Assembly (NCBI GenBank): GCA_003598085.1
Contig: QZKU01000117.1
Location: forward strand, 1 to 40,206
Source: Candidatus Abyssobacteria bacterium SURF_5
GTDB lineage: Bacteria > Abyssobacteria > SURF-5
DNA: 40,206 nucleotides
Direction of reading: 5' to 3'
The notes below the pieces were generated by a model that did no database searches, had not been told where the DNA came from, and saw only the letters and a program-made list of their open reading frames with translations. Position 1 is the stretch's first letter, and each line of letters begins with the position of its first letter. The translations under genes were made by a program, and so were the position numbers. Below are positions 1-7,785 of the stretch, piece by piece.

Positions 1-150
1 TTGCCGAAAGGTTGCTTTCACAACTCCTTTCTAGCAGAAGAGTTCGAAGATGTCCATTCATTTTTACTAAAGATCACCAACTAATTTGGAGAAGAACCAG
101 TTTTGTTTTGGATAATCCGGCCAAAAAGGTCGAGTTCTACGGCTTAAGAG
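1..150. other. Left-edge stretch without a recognised gene
   Basis: I see no convincing gene here. A reading frame on the plus strand crosses this stretch but runs into the antisense of the deoxyhypusine synthase-like gene, has no ribosome binding site and has no recognisable protein signature. Confidence 0.5.
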
Positions 151-152
151 TG

Positions 153-185
153 CTGTCATCCCCGCGAAAGCAAGAATCCATCTTC
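153..185. repeat. REP-like repeat, copy 1 (degenerate)
   Basis: This stretch contains CTGTCATCCCCGCGAAAG followed by CAAGAATCCATCTTC. It matches the element at 13703-13734 nearly base for base, but its palindrome is decayed. It lies between the window edge and the 3' end of the deoxyhypusine synthase-like gene. Short palindromes with a CATTCCCGCGAA-type core occur dispersed between genes in many bacteria; assignment to a named family is inference. Confidence 0.5.
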
Positions 186-220
186 ATTTCAGCAGTGATT
201 TCTTCTTCTGGCGCTTCTTT

Positions 221-1288
221 TCACGTCCGCTTCCCCAAAGACTCAAGCACGGCTTTAACCAGGATCGGCCAGGCGATCGTCGCATCCGAACGGACTTCCG
301 CAAAGCGCCCGCCTTCTTCGCGCGGAAGAAATTTTCCCCAGGAGACGCCCTCCGTGTACGGACACCCGCTCAGACCGCCCCAGTGGACCGGTTCAGGGCA
401 AATCCTGACGCCGTACTTGAAGCGGGGGATGGAGAATTCAGTGCCCAGCCGCATATTGATGATGTCAAAGAATGGGCCTACCTGCTGCCCCCAATTACGA
501 GGGACGCCTCCGCCGATCGTGAAGATGCCCAGTGTCTTCGCCCGTTGAATGCGGCGAGCGTAATCGAAAAGGTCGAGGAACGGATTGAACGGCGGAACCG
601 AAGTGAAAAACTTGTTGACATCGACCTCATCGCCCTTTTTCGTGCTGAGCGCCAGCGAATGAGTAGCCACATCCAAACCGAGCTCCGAATCGGTGAAGGC
701 GGGGACATAAATGGGAACCCCGCGCCGATATGCAGAAGCAAGAACGCTCGGCTCTTGCCCTTGCTCGACCAGGCGCTTTCCGAACTCTCGATTGATCTCA
801 CTCGAGCAGGTCGGCCGGGTCCAGTCGAAATCCTTGAGAACGCTCCGGGTGAATTTCTCGGCCTGCGACAAATTGGCCTCCATCTCAAGGGTGTCGTAGA
901 CCCGATTGTATCCCCATTTATAGAGGGTGCTGTCGGGGATTTTGGGATCATGCTTATAATGAACGCCGCCGATGGCTTCGGTCAATCCGTGAGCCATCAG
1001 TGCGCCCGTGCTGATCAGGATGTGGATCAGTCCGTTGTCGATCATATCGCACAGAACTTTTCCCATTTTTGCGATGGTCATCGCGCCGGACAAAGTGGCC
1101 ACAATGGTGCAGGACGGATCCCGCGCCATCTCCATGAAAACCTCGTAAGCTTCTCCCAATTCGCGCCCGCCAAAAGCCGTTTTCGACATTTGGCGAAGTA
1201 GATCGGAGAAGGTGCTCACCTTTTGCAGGTCAAGTGTTTCGAGCGGCTCAAGGCCGTCTTCCCGGCCGTCATGCAGCGTCCTATCCAC
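221..1288 (-). CDS. Deoxyhypusine synthase-like protein
   Basis: The 355-residue product looks like the deoxyhypusine synthase family throughout. It has an N-terminal glycine-rich LSGAM segment, a VPIYVPAFTDSELG stretch and the C-terminal VSWGK box. K319 in that box aligns with the lysine that forms the enzyme-butylamine intermediate in eukaryotic enzymes. Those enzymes use NAD and spermidine to modify eIF5A. Bacteria lack eIF5A, and some bacterial members make homospermidine instead, so the real acceptor is open. The start is a GTG with GGGGAG seven bases upstream. The gene is divergent from the deacylase-like gene and has its own promoter at 1383-1411. Length is normal for the family and no key residue is obviously missing. 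Confidence 0.88.
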   Translation of the reverse strand: MDRTLHDGREDGLEPLETLDLQKVSTFSDLLRQMSKTAFGGRELGEAYEVFMEMARDPSCTIVATLSGAMTIAKMGKVLCDMIDNGLIHILISTGALMAHGLTEAIGGVHYKHDPKIPDSTLYKWGYNRVYDTLEMEANLSQAEKFTRSVLKDFDWTRPTCSSEINREFGKRLVEQGQEPSVLASAYRRGVPIYVPAFTDSELGLDVATHSLALSTKKGDEVDVNKFFTSVPPFNPFLDLFDYARRIQRAKTLGIFTIGGGVPRNWGQQVGPFFDIINMRLGTEFSIPRFKYGVRICPEPVHWGGLSGCPYTEGVSWGKFLPREEGGRFAEVRSDATIAWPILVKAVLESLGKRT

Positions 1289-1382
1289 GAATAATCTCCC
1301 CTCGGGTTGTGAATGTATCGCAAAAATTTCTCTTTTTCATTGATCACCGGAACCGGTCCGGGCTTGCCTCGGAATTGAGGAA

Positions 1383-1411
1383 ATTCTATAGAAGCTGTCG
1401 GCGAGTGTCAA
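1383..1411 (-). promoter_or_regulatory. Sigma-70 promoter for the deoxyhypusine synthase-like gene
   Basis: On the minus strand a perfect TTGACA -35 box (1406-1411) and TAGAAT -10 box (1383-1388) are separated by 17 bases. Transcription would begin near 1376 and give an untranslated leader of about 88 bases before the GTG start. It lies back to back with the plus-strand promoter at 1415-1444. Confidence 0.7.
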
Positions 1412-1414
1412 GGT

Positions 1415-1450
1415 TTGGACGGGAACCCATATACGTGCTAGAATAGCACG
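1415..1450 (+). promoter_or_regulatory. Sigma-70 promoter with overlapping palindromic operator
   Basis: TTGGAC (1415-1420) and TAGAAT (1439-1444) are 18 bases apart, with an extended -10 TGC. The -10 box sits inside a perfect 7-bp-arm inverted repeat, CGTGCTA-GAA-TAGCACG (1434-1450), a likely site for a repressor that would block polymerase. The predicted start of transcription is near 1451, which leaves a leader of about 35 bases for the deacylase-like gene at 1487. Confidence 0.6.
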
Positions 1451-1486
1451 CCCCTTTCTTTCCCGGCTTCCCAAAGGAGGAACTTC

Positions 1487-3139
1487 ATGAGTAATACCAT
1501 ACTGATCAAGAATGGAACGGTGATGGACGGCTCCGGCTCGCCCGCCTACAGAGCTGATATTCTGATCGAACAAGACCGCATTGCCGATATCGGATCGTTT
1601 CCCAATGCGAACGCCGCGAAAACGATAGACGCGGCAGGTCTCGCAATCGCTCCAGGATTTATCGATGTCCATACCCATCTGGATTTTTTCCTGCCGTGCC
1701 GCCGTCATGCCACCGTTCTCGAGAGCTGGGCGCGACAGGGGGTAACCACCATCATTGCCGGCAACTGCGGCCTGAGTCCTGCGCCAATCAACCATGCTTA
1801 TGAGGAAACGGTCAGCACATACTGGAACTTCTCGCTTCCATACGACGGCCTCTCGTACGAATGGACTACGATGGCGGAGTACCTGAATTTCCTGGAAAGG
1901 AACGGGCAGGCCTTCAACACGGCCATCCTCACCGGCCATGGCATGCTCAGAACGAATGTCATGGGATTTCAGGCGCGCTTTGCGAATCCAGACGAGATAT
2001 CTCAAATGAAGCGTATGCTGAAGGAATCGCTCGAAGGCGGCTCTATCGGTCTGTCGCTCGGCCTCTACTACGTGCCCGGCATCTACTCGAATACCGACGA
2101 GATCATGGAGATATCCTCGGTCCTGCGCGACTATCATGCGCCGCTGGTTCCGCATACGCGCGGGATGAGCGAAACATATCCGGAGGCCGTTCAGGAAGTC
2201 GTATCGGTTGCCGAGGAGGCGCAGATTCCTTTGCACATCTCTCATTTTGGCAGCTTCGTGCGCGATGACCCATCCGTGCTTGAGCGCGCAATAACGACGG
2301 TGAGGGAAGCCGCTCAGCGCGGAGTGAAAATCGGGCATGACTATATTCCCTATTCCACCGGATCGACGGCGCTGATCTCGCTCTTTCCGCCTGAAGTGTT
2401 TGACGGCGGATTGGACAAGTTTTTCGCGCGGATCGAGGACCCGGTCGTTCGCCGGCGCATCGTGCACGGCTGGGAAACCGTCGTGCCGGCTTGGCCGAAT
2501 TGGGAACATAGCTGGTGGACCGATAACCACTACCATAACGCCTTCAGCTCCTGGTCGCTGATCTGCTTGAGCGGGTTCCGCAAAGAAAAGAACACGCAGT
2601 TCGAGAACATGAGCGTCGACCAGATCGCCGCCACCTTGAACAGGGATCCGTTCGAAACGGTATTCGATCTTACTTTGGAGGAGGAAGGAAAACTTATTGT
2701 GACCGGCGGCGGTTTCGATAATCCAATGGACGACGAGCACATCATGAAGGCTCTGTGCGATCCCGATTGCTCCGTCGCCACCGACATCGTCGGCGCCGAC
2801 TTCAACTCAATAAATCCGGTCGCCTACGGCGCCTTCACCCGGGTGCTCGGAAGGTTTGCACGCGATGCGGGCGTGATGACGCAGGAAGAAGCCATCCGCA
2901 AAATGACCTCGCTTCCCGCCAAACAGATGGGATTGAAGGAACGCGGTTCACTCAAGAAGGGTTTTTACGCCGACATCACGGTTTTCAATCCGAAAACCGT
3001 CATCGACCGGGCAACTTTCGGGAATCCATATCAATTCTCGGACGGAATAGAATACGTGCTGATCAACGGAAAGCCGGTTCTGGAGCGCGGAACATACAAT
3101 GCCGGCGCTTTCGCGGGAAAGGTGCTCAGACGGACATAA
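1487..3139 (+). CDS. N-acyl-D-amino-acid deacylase family amidohydrolase
   Basis: The 550-residue protein is a typical D-aminoacylase/dihydroorotase-type metal-dependent amidohydrolase. Metal-binding H62 and H64 lie in VHTHLD, followed by GNCG (C94), a PHTRG box (H223) and HISHFG (H250, H253). A TD pair in SVATDIVGAD fits the catalytic aspartate region. A C-terminal strand domain carries the usual GFYADITVFNP signature. Characterised relatives remove acyl groups from N-acyl-D-amino acids or act on related cyclic amides; the substrate here cannot be told. AAAGGAGG precedes the ATG at good spacing. A terminator follows the stop codon, so the gene is probably monocistronic. There is no signal peptide, so it should be cytoplasmic. 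Confidence 0.87.
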   Translation: MSNTILIKNGTVMDGSGSPAYRADILIEQDRIADIGSFPNANAAKTIDAAGLAIAPGFIDVHTHLDFFLPCRRHATVLESWARQGVTTIIAGNCGLSPAPINHAYEETVSTYWNFSLPYDGLSYEWTTMAEYLNFLERNGQAFNTAILTGHGMLRTNVMGFQARFANPDEISQMKRMLKESLEGGSIGLSLGLYYVPGIYSNTDEIMEISSVLRDYHAPLVPHTRGMSETYPEAVQEVVSVAEEAQIPLHISHFGSFVRDDPSVLERAITTVREAAQRGVKIGHDYIPYSTGSTALISLFPPEVFDGGLDKFFARIEDPVVRRRIVHGWETVVPAWPNWEHSWWTDNHYHNAFSSWSLICLSGFRKEKNTQFENMSVDQIAATLNRDPFETVFDLTLEEEGKLIVTGGGFDNPMDDEHIMKALCDPDCSVATDIVGADFNSINPVAYGAFTRVLGRFARDAGVMTQEEAIRKMTSLPAKQMGLKERGSLKKGFYADITVFNPKTVIDRATFGNPYQFSDGIEYVLINGKPVLERGTYNAGAFAGKVLRRT

Positions 3140-3147
3140 CGCGCTGA

Positions 3148-3175
3148 CGGCGCGCTTTTGCGGCGTGCCGGTTTT
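3148..3175 (+). terminator. Intrinsic terminator after the deacylase-like gene
   Basis: CGGCGCGC (3148-3155) pairs with GCGTGCCG (3163-3170) across a 7-base loop, with one G-U pair, and is followed by GTTTT. It starts nine bases after the stop codon. The T tract is short, so termination strength is uncertain. Confidence 0.55.
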
Positions 3176-3285
3176 ATGACGTTCTTGAGCGGCAGCCGAC
3201 TCTTGCTGCGCTCGTTGCGGGAATACCGGAAAACGAACATAAAGAGAAGTTGCTAAAGCCTGTAAACACTGTTGCCCCTCTAGCA

Positions 3286-4335
3286 TCAGAGAACAGCCGG
3301 GACGGCATCAGTCTGCAGCGTTCTCCCCATCACGCGCACGAAGGGCTCGATCTGATGCATCATCTCTCCGAACTGCTCCATATTTAAGCTTTGCGCGCCG
3401 TCGCTCAGAGCCCTGTCCGGGCTTGGATGCACCTCCACCAGCAGACCATCGGCTCCCGCAGCAACCGCAGCGCGAGCCATCGGGATCACCAACTCTCGAA
3501 CACCCGTTCCATGACTCGGATCAACCACGACCGGCAGGTGCGTCTCCTGCTTCGCAACGGCAACAGCGCTCAGGTCGAGTGTGTTGCGGGTCATCGTTTC
3601 AAATGAGCGGATACCGCGCTCGCATAAAATGACGTTCGGGTTTCCGTTTGCAAGCAGGTATTCGGCGGCCATCAGCCACTCTTCAATCGTGCAGGCCATC
3701 CCGCGTTTCAACAGGACCGGTTTCTGGCTTTCGGCGACCTTGCAAAGGAGCGCCGTGTTCTGCGCATTTCTCGTTCCGATCTGAATCAGGTCGGCCGACG
3801 CGACGACCGCACCGAGATGCGCCTCGGAAAGGAGTTCGGTCACCACCGGCAGACCCGTCAGCTCTCTTGCCCGTTCCAACAAGCGCAGGCCTTCGTTGCC
3901 GAGACCCTGGAAACTGTATGGCGAGGTGCGCGGTTTGAAGGCCCCTCCGCGCAGCACATGAGCACCGTGGATCTTGATTCCTTCCGCGGCCTCTAATATC
4001 GTTTCCTCTTCCACACAGCACGGCCCCGCCATTACAACGAATGTATCGCCGCCTACCGGGGTTCCGGAAACATCTATGATGCTTGCATGTGGATGAACGA
4101 GACGGCTGGCCAGCTTATATTGTTTTGAAATGGGGATTACCGACTCGACGAAATCGAGAGCGGCAAATCCGGCGAGGGCTTCGGCCCATCCATTGGTCTC
4201 CACTGCAATCAACAGGGTGCGTTCTTTGCCTCGGGAAATGCGGCAGCGACAGCCTGCCCGGCGGGCTTTTTCGGCAACGCTTTCGATATCGTCCTGCGTG
4301 GCCTCTTTTTTCAGTACAATTACCATCGTCCTCAC
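3286..4335 (-). CDS. aroF: 3-deoxy-7-phosphoheptulonate (DAHP) synthase
   Basis: The 349-residue enzyme condenses phosphoenolpyruvate with erythrose 4-phosphate, the first step of the shikimate pathway to Phe, Tyr and Trp. Residues 1-70 form the ferredoxin-like regulatory domain seen in the Thermotoga-type short enzymes. The TIM barrel then shows GPCCVE, KPRTSPYSFQG, KRGM, the metal-binding cysteine in GPC, DPSHGTG and EVHPSPDRALSDG. The start is an ATG with GAAGGAG upstream. The gene stands alone behind a promoter, an aromatic-rich leader peptide and a terminator-like hairpin (4381-4599), which points to attenuation by charged aromatic tRNAs. This would be a second control layer beside feedback on the N-terminal domain. 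The symbol aroF is used in the generic sense for this enzyme. Confidence 0.93.
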   Translation of the reverse strand: MRTMVIVLKKEATQDDIESVAEKARRAGCRCRISRGKERTLLIAVETNGWAEALAGFAALDFVESVIPISKQYKLASRLVHPHASIIDVSGTPVGGDTFVVMAGPCCVEEETILEAAEGIKIHGAHVLRGGAFKPRTSPYSFQGLGNEGLRLLERARELTGLPVVTELLSEAHLGAVVASADLIQIGTRNAQNTALLCKVAESQKPVLLKRGMACTIEEWLMAAEYLLANGNPNVILCERGIRSFETMTRNTLDLSAVAVAKQETHLPVVVDPSHGTGVRELVIPMARAAVAAGADGLLVEVHPSPDRALSDGAQSLNMEQFGEMMHQIEPFVRVMGRTLQTDAVPAVL

Positions 4336-4380
4336 TCCTTCACGCTCTTCTGATCAGACCCGACAGCTTGAATTTTCGCC

Positions 4381-4419
4381 AAAAAACAAAAAAGGCCGCG
4401 GGCTTTTATGCCCGTGGCC
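4381..4419 (-). terminator. Attenuator terminator in the aroF leader
   Basis: In the minus-strand transcript GGCCACGGGC (4419-4410) pairs with GCCCGCGGCC (4403-4394) around a six-base loop. Nine of ten pairs form and one is an A-C mismatch. TTTTTTGTTTTTT follows at 4393-4381. It lies between the leader peptide stop and the aroF start, so it would stop transcription before the structural gene. Its 5' arm (4415-4407) can instead pair with the end of the leader-peptide coding region (4468-4460, TGTGCCCGT), nine pairs with one G-U, giving an antiterminator. Confidence 0.85.
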
Positions 4420-4446
4420 TGTTTACTTATCTGTGTGGGGAGCTAA

Positions 4447-4521
4447 TTATTCAAGGCGGACGGGCACAGGACGCCACCAGCTAAAGTAATAAAACCAAAA
4501 GTTTCTTACTGCCGGCGTCAT
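4447..4521 (-). CDS. Aromatic-rich leader peptide of aroF (24 aa)
   Basis: This is a 24-codon frame, ATG to TAA. Codons 8-16 read Phe-Trp-Phe-Tyr-Tyr-Phe-Ser-Trp-Trp: eight of nine are aromatic and all three aromatic amino acids are present. AAGGA lies about ten bases upstream of the ATG. The start region (acagga at 4526-4521 and cgcc at 4517-4514) can pair with GGCGTCCTGT at 4475-4466, protecting the terminator. A ribosome stalled on the aromatic codons would mask that arm and let the antiterminator (4468-4460 with 4415-4407) form. This is the layout of trpL/pheL-type leaders. A stall at the last Trp codons might cover part of the antiterminator arm, so the upstream Phe/Trp/Tyr codons may matter more. 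Confidence 0.88.
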   Translation of the reverse strand: MTPAVRNFWFYYFSWWRPVPVRLE

Positions 4522-4571
4522 CCTGTGACTTTCCTTGAAAAAATGTAACTCCACTCTTTCGAATTTAAACT

Positions 4572-4599
4572 ATTATATCAGCGAATTAGAAAAAGTCAA
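4572..4599 (-). promoter_or_regulatory. Sigma-70 promoter of the aroF leader transcript
   Basis: On the minus strand TTGACT (4599-4594) and TATAAT (4577-4572) are 16 bases apart, with an extended -10 TGA. Predicted transcription start is near 4565, about 44 bases before the leader peptide ATG. It is strong, as expected for a gene held in check by attenuation. Confidence 0.8.
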
Positions 4600-4637
4600 G
4601 TCTTTTTACGGTTTTTGTTGCGTCCGCGGAAATTCTC

Positions 4638-7358
4638 CTAATATGCCTCCTCCGGTAAACGAATTCCTTCGGGCGCAGGAAGCTGATCTTCCGGCGGGAT
4701 TTCAGCTTCCTCAGCGGCGGGAGGAACTGTCTCCGGTTCGGCCTCCTCTTCAGGCGCAGGCGGCGGCGCCTCATCTCTTGCGCCTCCGCCAATGAACATG
4801 GGATTGACTTCGGGGCTCGAAATTGGGCCGGTAACGGCGAAATCCGTTGAGATTACGGCTTCCTTTGCTCCCTTGAGGATACCTCCAATAAGCGGGATTT
4901 CGGCCATGACCGAGGTAAGGGCTCCAAGCGGGGTTGCCGAAACCCGCAAATCCACGGTTTTGCTAATGTAATCTATTTCACCGGTTGCTATTAAATCTAT
5001 AATGCCGCCGTGGAATCGAAAGTCGTCCACTTGTGCTGTTCCTTCCGCCAGAACAAAATCGCCTTCGATCGTTGTATACGCAACCGAAGTTATGTCCAAT
5101 GACCTGCCGCCGGTTCTGAACAAGTTGATAACCGTATTGGCAACAACTATTTCGCGCAGCCCGGGTATCAGGACGGTGCCCAAAGGTATCTGGGTAAAGT
5201 TGATGATGGTTGTGAGGACGGGAGATTGTTCCACTTTTCCGCCTCTGGCGGTGGCCTCGATGTCCCCCTTCAGTGAACTCAGAGTCTGCTCGTTATTGCC
5301 GGCCACCCCCTGTACTGTTACTTTGGCATCAAGGGAGCCGGTCATCTGTCCCGCGATAACATCGAATTGATCCAACATCTCCGCTATCTTCATATCCCTG
5401 GCCTCGAGGTTCGCCTTCCATAGAACCTGCTGAGGAGAGGGAGTAAATTCCAGGATTCCTCGCAATTCCCCACTAAAAATAATGACGGAAAAGGGATCAA
5501 GAACAAGACTTTCTTCAGGTGATGTTAATGTCGTCGAGAGAGCCCCTGTCTCGATCCCTCTCGTATAAACCGAATCCGCTTCTATTACCAGGTTCAATGC
5601 GATATCTTGGAGTAAAGGGGCGCGCGGCTCACCTTCCCGCGTGTCCTCCGTTTCAATGGCAGCCATTATTTTCTCGATGTCCATCCTCTGCGTGCGTAAT
5701 GTTCCTCGAATAGTGGGTGACGAGAAATCGGTAAGCTCCACATCAAGATTGTATGGAGACTGAGCGAACGAAAATTGTGCGTTTTGAACGCCCACCTCCT
5801 GGTCGGCGACCCGCAACTGAGCATTCAGCCCGGTGATCGGCTCCTTCAGCGGGCCCGCCGTGAGCTCGGCATTCCGAAGTGTCACATCCCCCCGATACTG
5901 CACTTCGCGGACCGTTTGCGCTTCCTTTGAAATGGTCGCGTCGAATGTCATCTCGCCCTCCGGAAACGCCACGGCCGGAAGCCGGTCCAGCAATCGAAGC
6001 GGGAAATCGGCGGCTTCAAAAGTTGCCTCTGCCCATGGCGCTTTCTCCGACCCGAGGCTGCCCTTGCCGCTAACGGAGGAATCTCCCATAGTCAGTTCGA
6101 ATTCGTCGACGCTCAGCGCCTGACCGAACGAATATCGGCCGGCGGTTGAAAGCGAGCCGGGAGCCTGAATATCTTTTCGCAGGACATTGGGAATGGTGAA
6201 TCCCGCCCTTTCCAGATTCAGATCAGTGCGAAATACGACTTCTTGTTTTGTGGCCCTTACCGAAATTTCGCCTTCCACCACCCCATCAGGCTCAAGACGG
6301 TACGCGAGTGATTCGTCCAATGCGGTAAAAAGCGGCTCCGGTACGATAAGTGTTTCTCCGGAGAACTCGGCAGACCTCTCATCCGACCATAGGTTTGTCG
6401 CGGTCCCGGAAAGCGAACCCCTGCTGTTTCCGAAATTTACGATGACGCTGTCGACCCGGAAGGTGCCTGCATCCGCCTCAAGGACGCCTGCCAGAGTACC
6501 CTCTGTGGGAATGCCTCTGGTTACGCTTCGATCAAAGGCGTACGTGCCGGTCATACGCACATTGTCCAGCGGACCTTTTCCCTCGGCTGAGAAAGCCGCC
6601 ACTTGTGCCTTCTCTTCAAGAGCGACTCCTCCCAATTCGGATAGCGGCCCTTCTTTCAAGGCGGTTCCGGAAACTTGCAAATCGATGGTGGGCCGGGGGG
6701 CCTGAAGATTCGATATTGTTCCCACGAAATCTGCGCGCAAAGGAGGGAGATATAAAGACGCCGCATCGATCAGCACTTGCCCTCTTCTCAGTCGAACGGT
6801 TGCGACTATGCCTTTGATGGCCAAAAGCATGTCCCGGTCTCTTTCAAATATCTGGATAATTCCGTTCCGAATGAAAATCGGACCCAAAGTGACTTCCGCA
6901 CCGGGTTCCTCCTCCTGCGATTGAGGCTCGACCATTTTCTCAAAGTTCCAGGCGCCGCCCTCGGTTCTCCTTAAATTCACGAGCGGCGACCCAAGCTCGA
7001 TTCTCGTTATGGGATTCTCATCTCTGAAAAAATTTAACGGATTGATGTGGAGAACAACCTCTCTTGCTCTGAACTCTTGCAGGGAAGTTTCGGGATCGGT
7101 GATGACCACCTGACTCATCACCAGCTTCGCAGGCGAGAAATAATCGATCCTCAACCCATAAATTTCCACCTGGTTGTCCAACCGGCGCGCAAGCTGGTTT
7201 TGGATGTACTTCCTGATCTGCTCGCGCGGAAAGAAAAGCAGGAGGGCGATAAACAGAATTACAAGGAGGAGGATGCTGAGGAAAATCGCAAAAATGATTC
7301 GAAAGACTCTTCTCTTGCCGTCATCCTGTCCATCATCCGGAGGAGTCATAGCGCTCAC
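4638..7358 (-). CDS. AsmA-family envelope protein
   Basis: The 906-residue product has a basic cytoplasmic start, one transmembrane helix (about 19-43) and a long beta-rich region full of LTDFSSPTIRGTL-like strands. It ends with the AsmA-like C-terminal module (TIINFTQIPLGTVLIP, IIDLIATGEIDYISKTVDLRVSATP). The last ~60 residues are rich in Pro, Glu and Ala. AsmA/TamB-type proteins bridge the periplasm and are linked to phospholipid transport and outer-membrane integrity; the specific role here is inferred. The start is a GTG at 7358, inside the end of the CBS gene. An ATG at 7349 is an equally possible start and neither has a strong ribosome binding site. The overlap suggests translational coupling in the antiporter-CBS-AsmA run. 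Confidence 0.85.
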   Translation of the reverse strand: MSAMTPPDDGQDDGKRRVFRIIFAIFLSILLLVILFIALLLFFPREQIRKYIQNQLARRLDNQVEIYGLRIDYFSPAKLVMSQVVITDPETSLQEFRAREVVLHINPLNFFRDENPITRIELGSPLVNLRRTEGGAWNFEKMVEPQSQEEEPGAEVTLGPIFIRNGIIQIFERDRDMLLAIKGIVATVRLRRGQVLIDAASLYLPPLRADFVGTISNLQAPRPTIDLQVSGTALKEGPLSELGGVALEEKAQVAAFSAEGKGPLDNVRMTGTYAFDRSVTRGIPTEGTLAGVLEADAGTFRVDSVIVNFGNSRGSLSGTATNLWSDERSAEFSGETLIVPEPLFTALDESLAYRLEPDGVVEGEISVRATKQEVVFRTDLNLERAGFTIPNVLRKDIQAPGSLSTAGRYSFGQALSVDEFELTMGDSSVSGKGSLGSEKAPWAEATFEAADFPLRLLDRLPAVAFPEGEMTFDATISKEAQTVREVQYRGDVTLRNAELTAGPLKEPITGLNAQLRVADQEVGVQNAQFSFAQSPYNLDVELTDFSSPTIRGTLRTQRMDIEKIMAAIETEDTREGEPRAPLLQDIALNLVIEADSVYTRGIETGALSTTLTSPEESLVLDPFSVIIFSGELRGILEFTPSPQQVLWKANLEARDMKIAEMLDQFDVIAGQMTGSLDAKVTVQGVAGNNEQTLSSLKGDIEATARGGKVEQSPVLTTIINFTQIPLGTVLIPGLREIVVANTVINLFRTGGRSLDITSVAYTTIEGDFVLAEGTAQVDDFRFHGGIIDLIATGEIDYISKTVDLRVSATPLGALTSVMAEIPLIGGILKGAKEAVISTDFAVTGPISSPEVNPMFIGGGARDEAPPPAPEEEAEPETVPPAAEEAEIPPEDQLPAPEGIRLPEEAY

Positions 7359-7785
7359 GCTGCTCGATGCGCTTCTGCGCGCTGATACCTTTGATTAACT
7401 CGAAACAATCGAGGTTGCCGATTACTTTATTGTTCTCAACAACGGGAATATCTTCCATATTATGCACCACAGCGATTCTAAGCGCTTGCTCAAGATCGTC
7501 ATCGGGACCAACCGATTCGGCCTCTCGCATAATATCGGCAGCGGTGATCGCCAAAATCTCATGAAGCACAAAAACCGTCCTCTTCCGAAGATATTTCGCC
7601 CCCAATATCTGAAGGACGTCCTTGGTACTGATTACACCGATTAATCTCTCGTCCTGATCGATCACAAAAACGGATCGCGAAGCCGGGTTGCGGGAAATTA
7701 TCTGGATGATTACCTCGATCGTCGTGTTTGCTGTCACTATATCTACTTCAGGCGTAATTGTCTTAAAATGGTTGCGTACCTTCAT
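7333..7785 (-). CDS. CBS-domain pair protein
   Basis: The 150-residue protein consists of two CBS domains, with VFVIDQDERLIGVISTKDVLQIL in the first half and a second copy ending IPVVENNKVIGNLDCFELIKGI. CBS pairs usually bind adenine nucleotides and regulate enzymes or transporters. I chose the ATG at 7785 because GAGGAAG lies six bases before it; an upstream ATG at 7800 lacks such a site. The gene overlaps the end of the antiporter gene and the start of the AsmA-like gene, so the three are probably co-translated. A role in sensing energy or ion status for the neighbouring antiporter is plausible but inferred. Confidence 0.85.
   Translation of the reverse strand: MKVRNHFKTITPEVDIVTANTTIEVIIQIISRNPASRSVFVIDQDERLIGVISTKDVLQILGAKYLRKRTVFVLHEILAITAADIMREAESVGPDDDLEQALRIAVVHNMEDIPVVENNKVIGNLDCFELIKGISAQKRIEQRERYDSSG

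Noticed and set aside
1337-2740. Long open frame (467 codons) on the minus strand opposite the deacylase-like gene
   Set aside because: The plus-strand frame has all amidohydrolase motifs, a strong ribosome binding site and a promoter. The antisense frame has no recognisable protein features.
4381-4526. T-box or riboswitch as the control of aroF
   Set aside because: There is no T-box sequence or specifier loop, while a leader peptide with an aromatic codon run and alternative hairpins explains the region.
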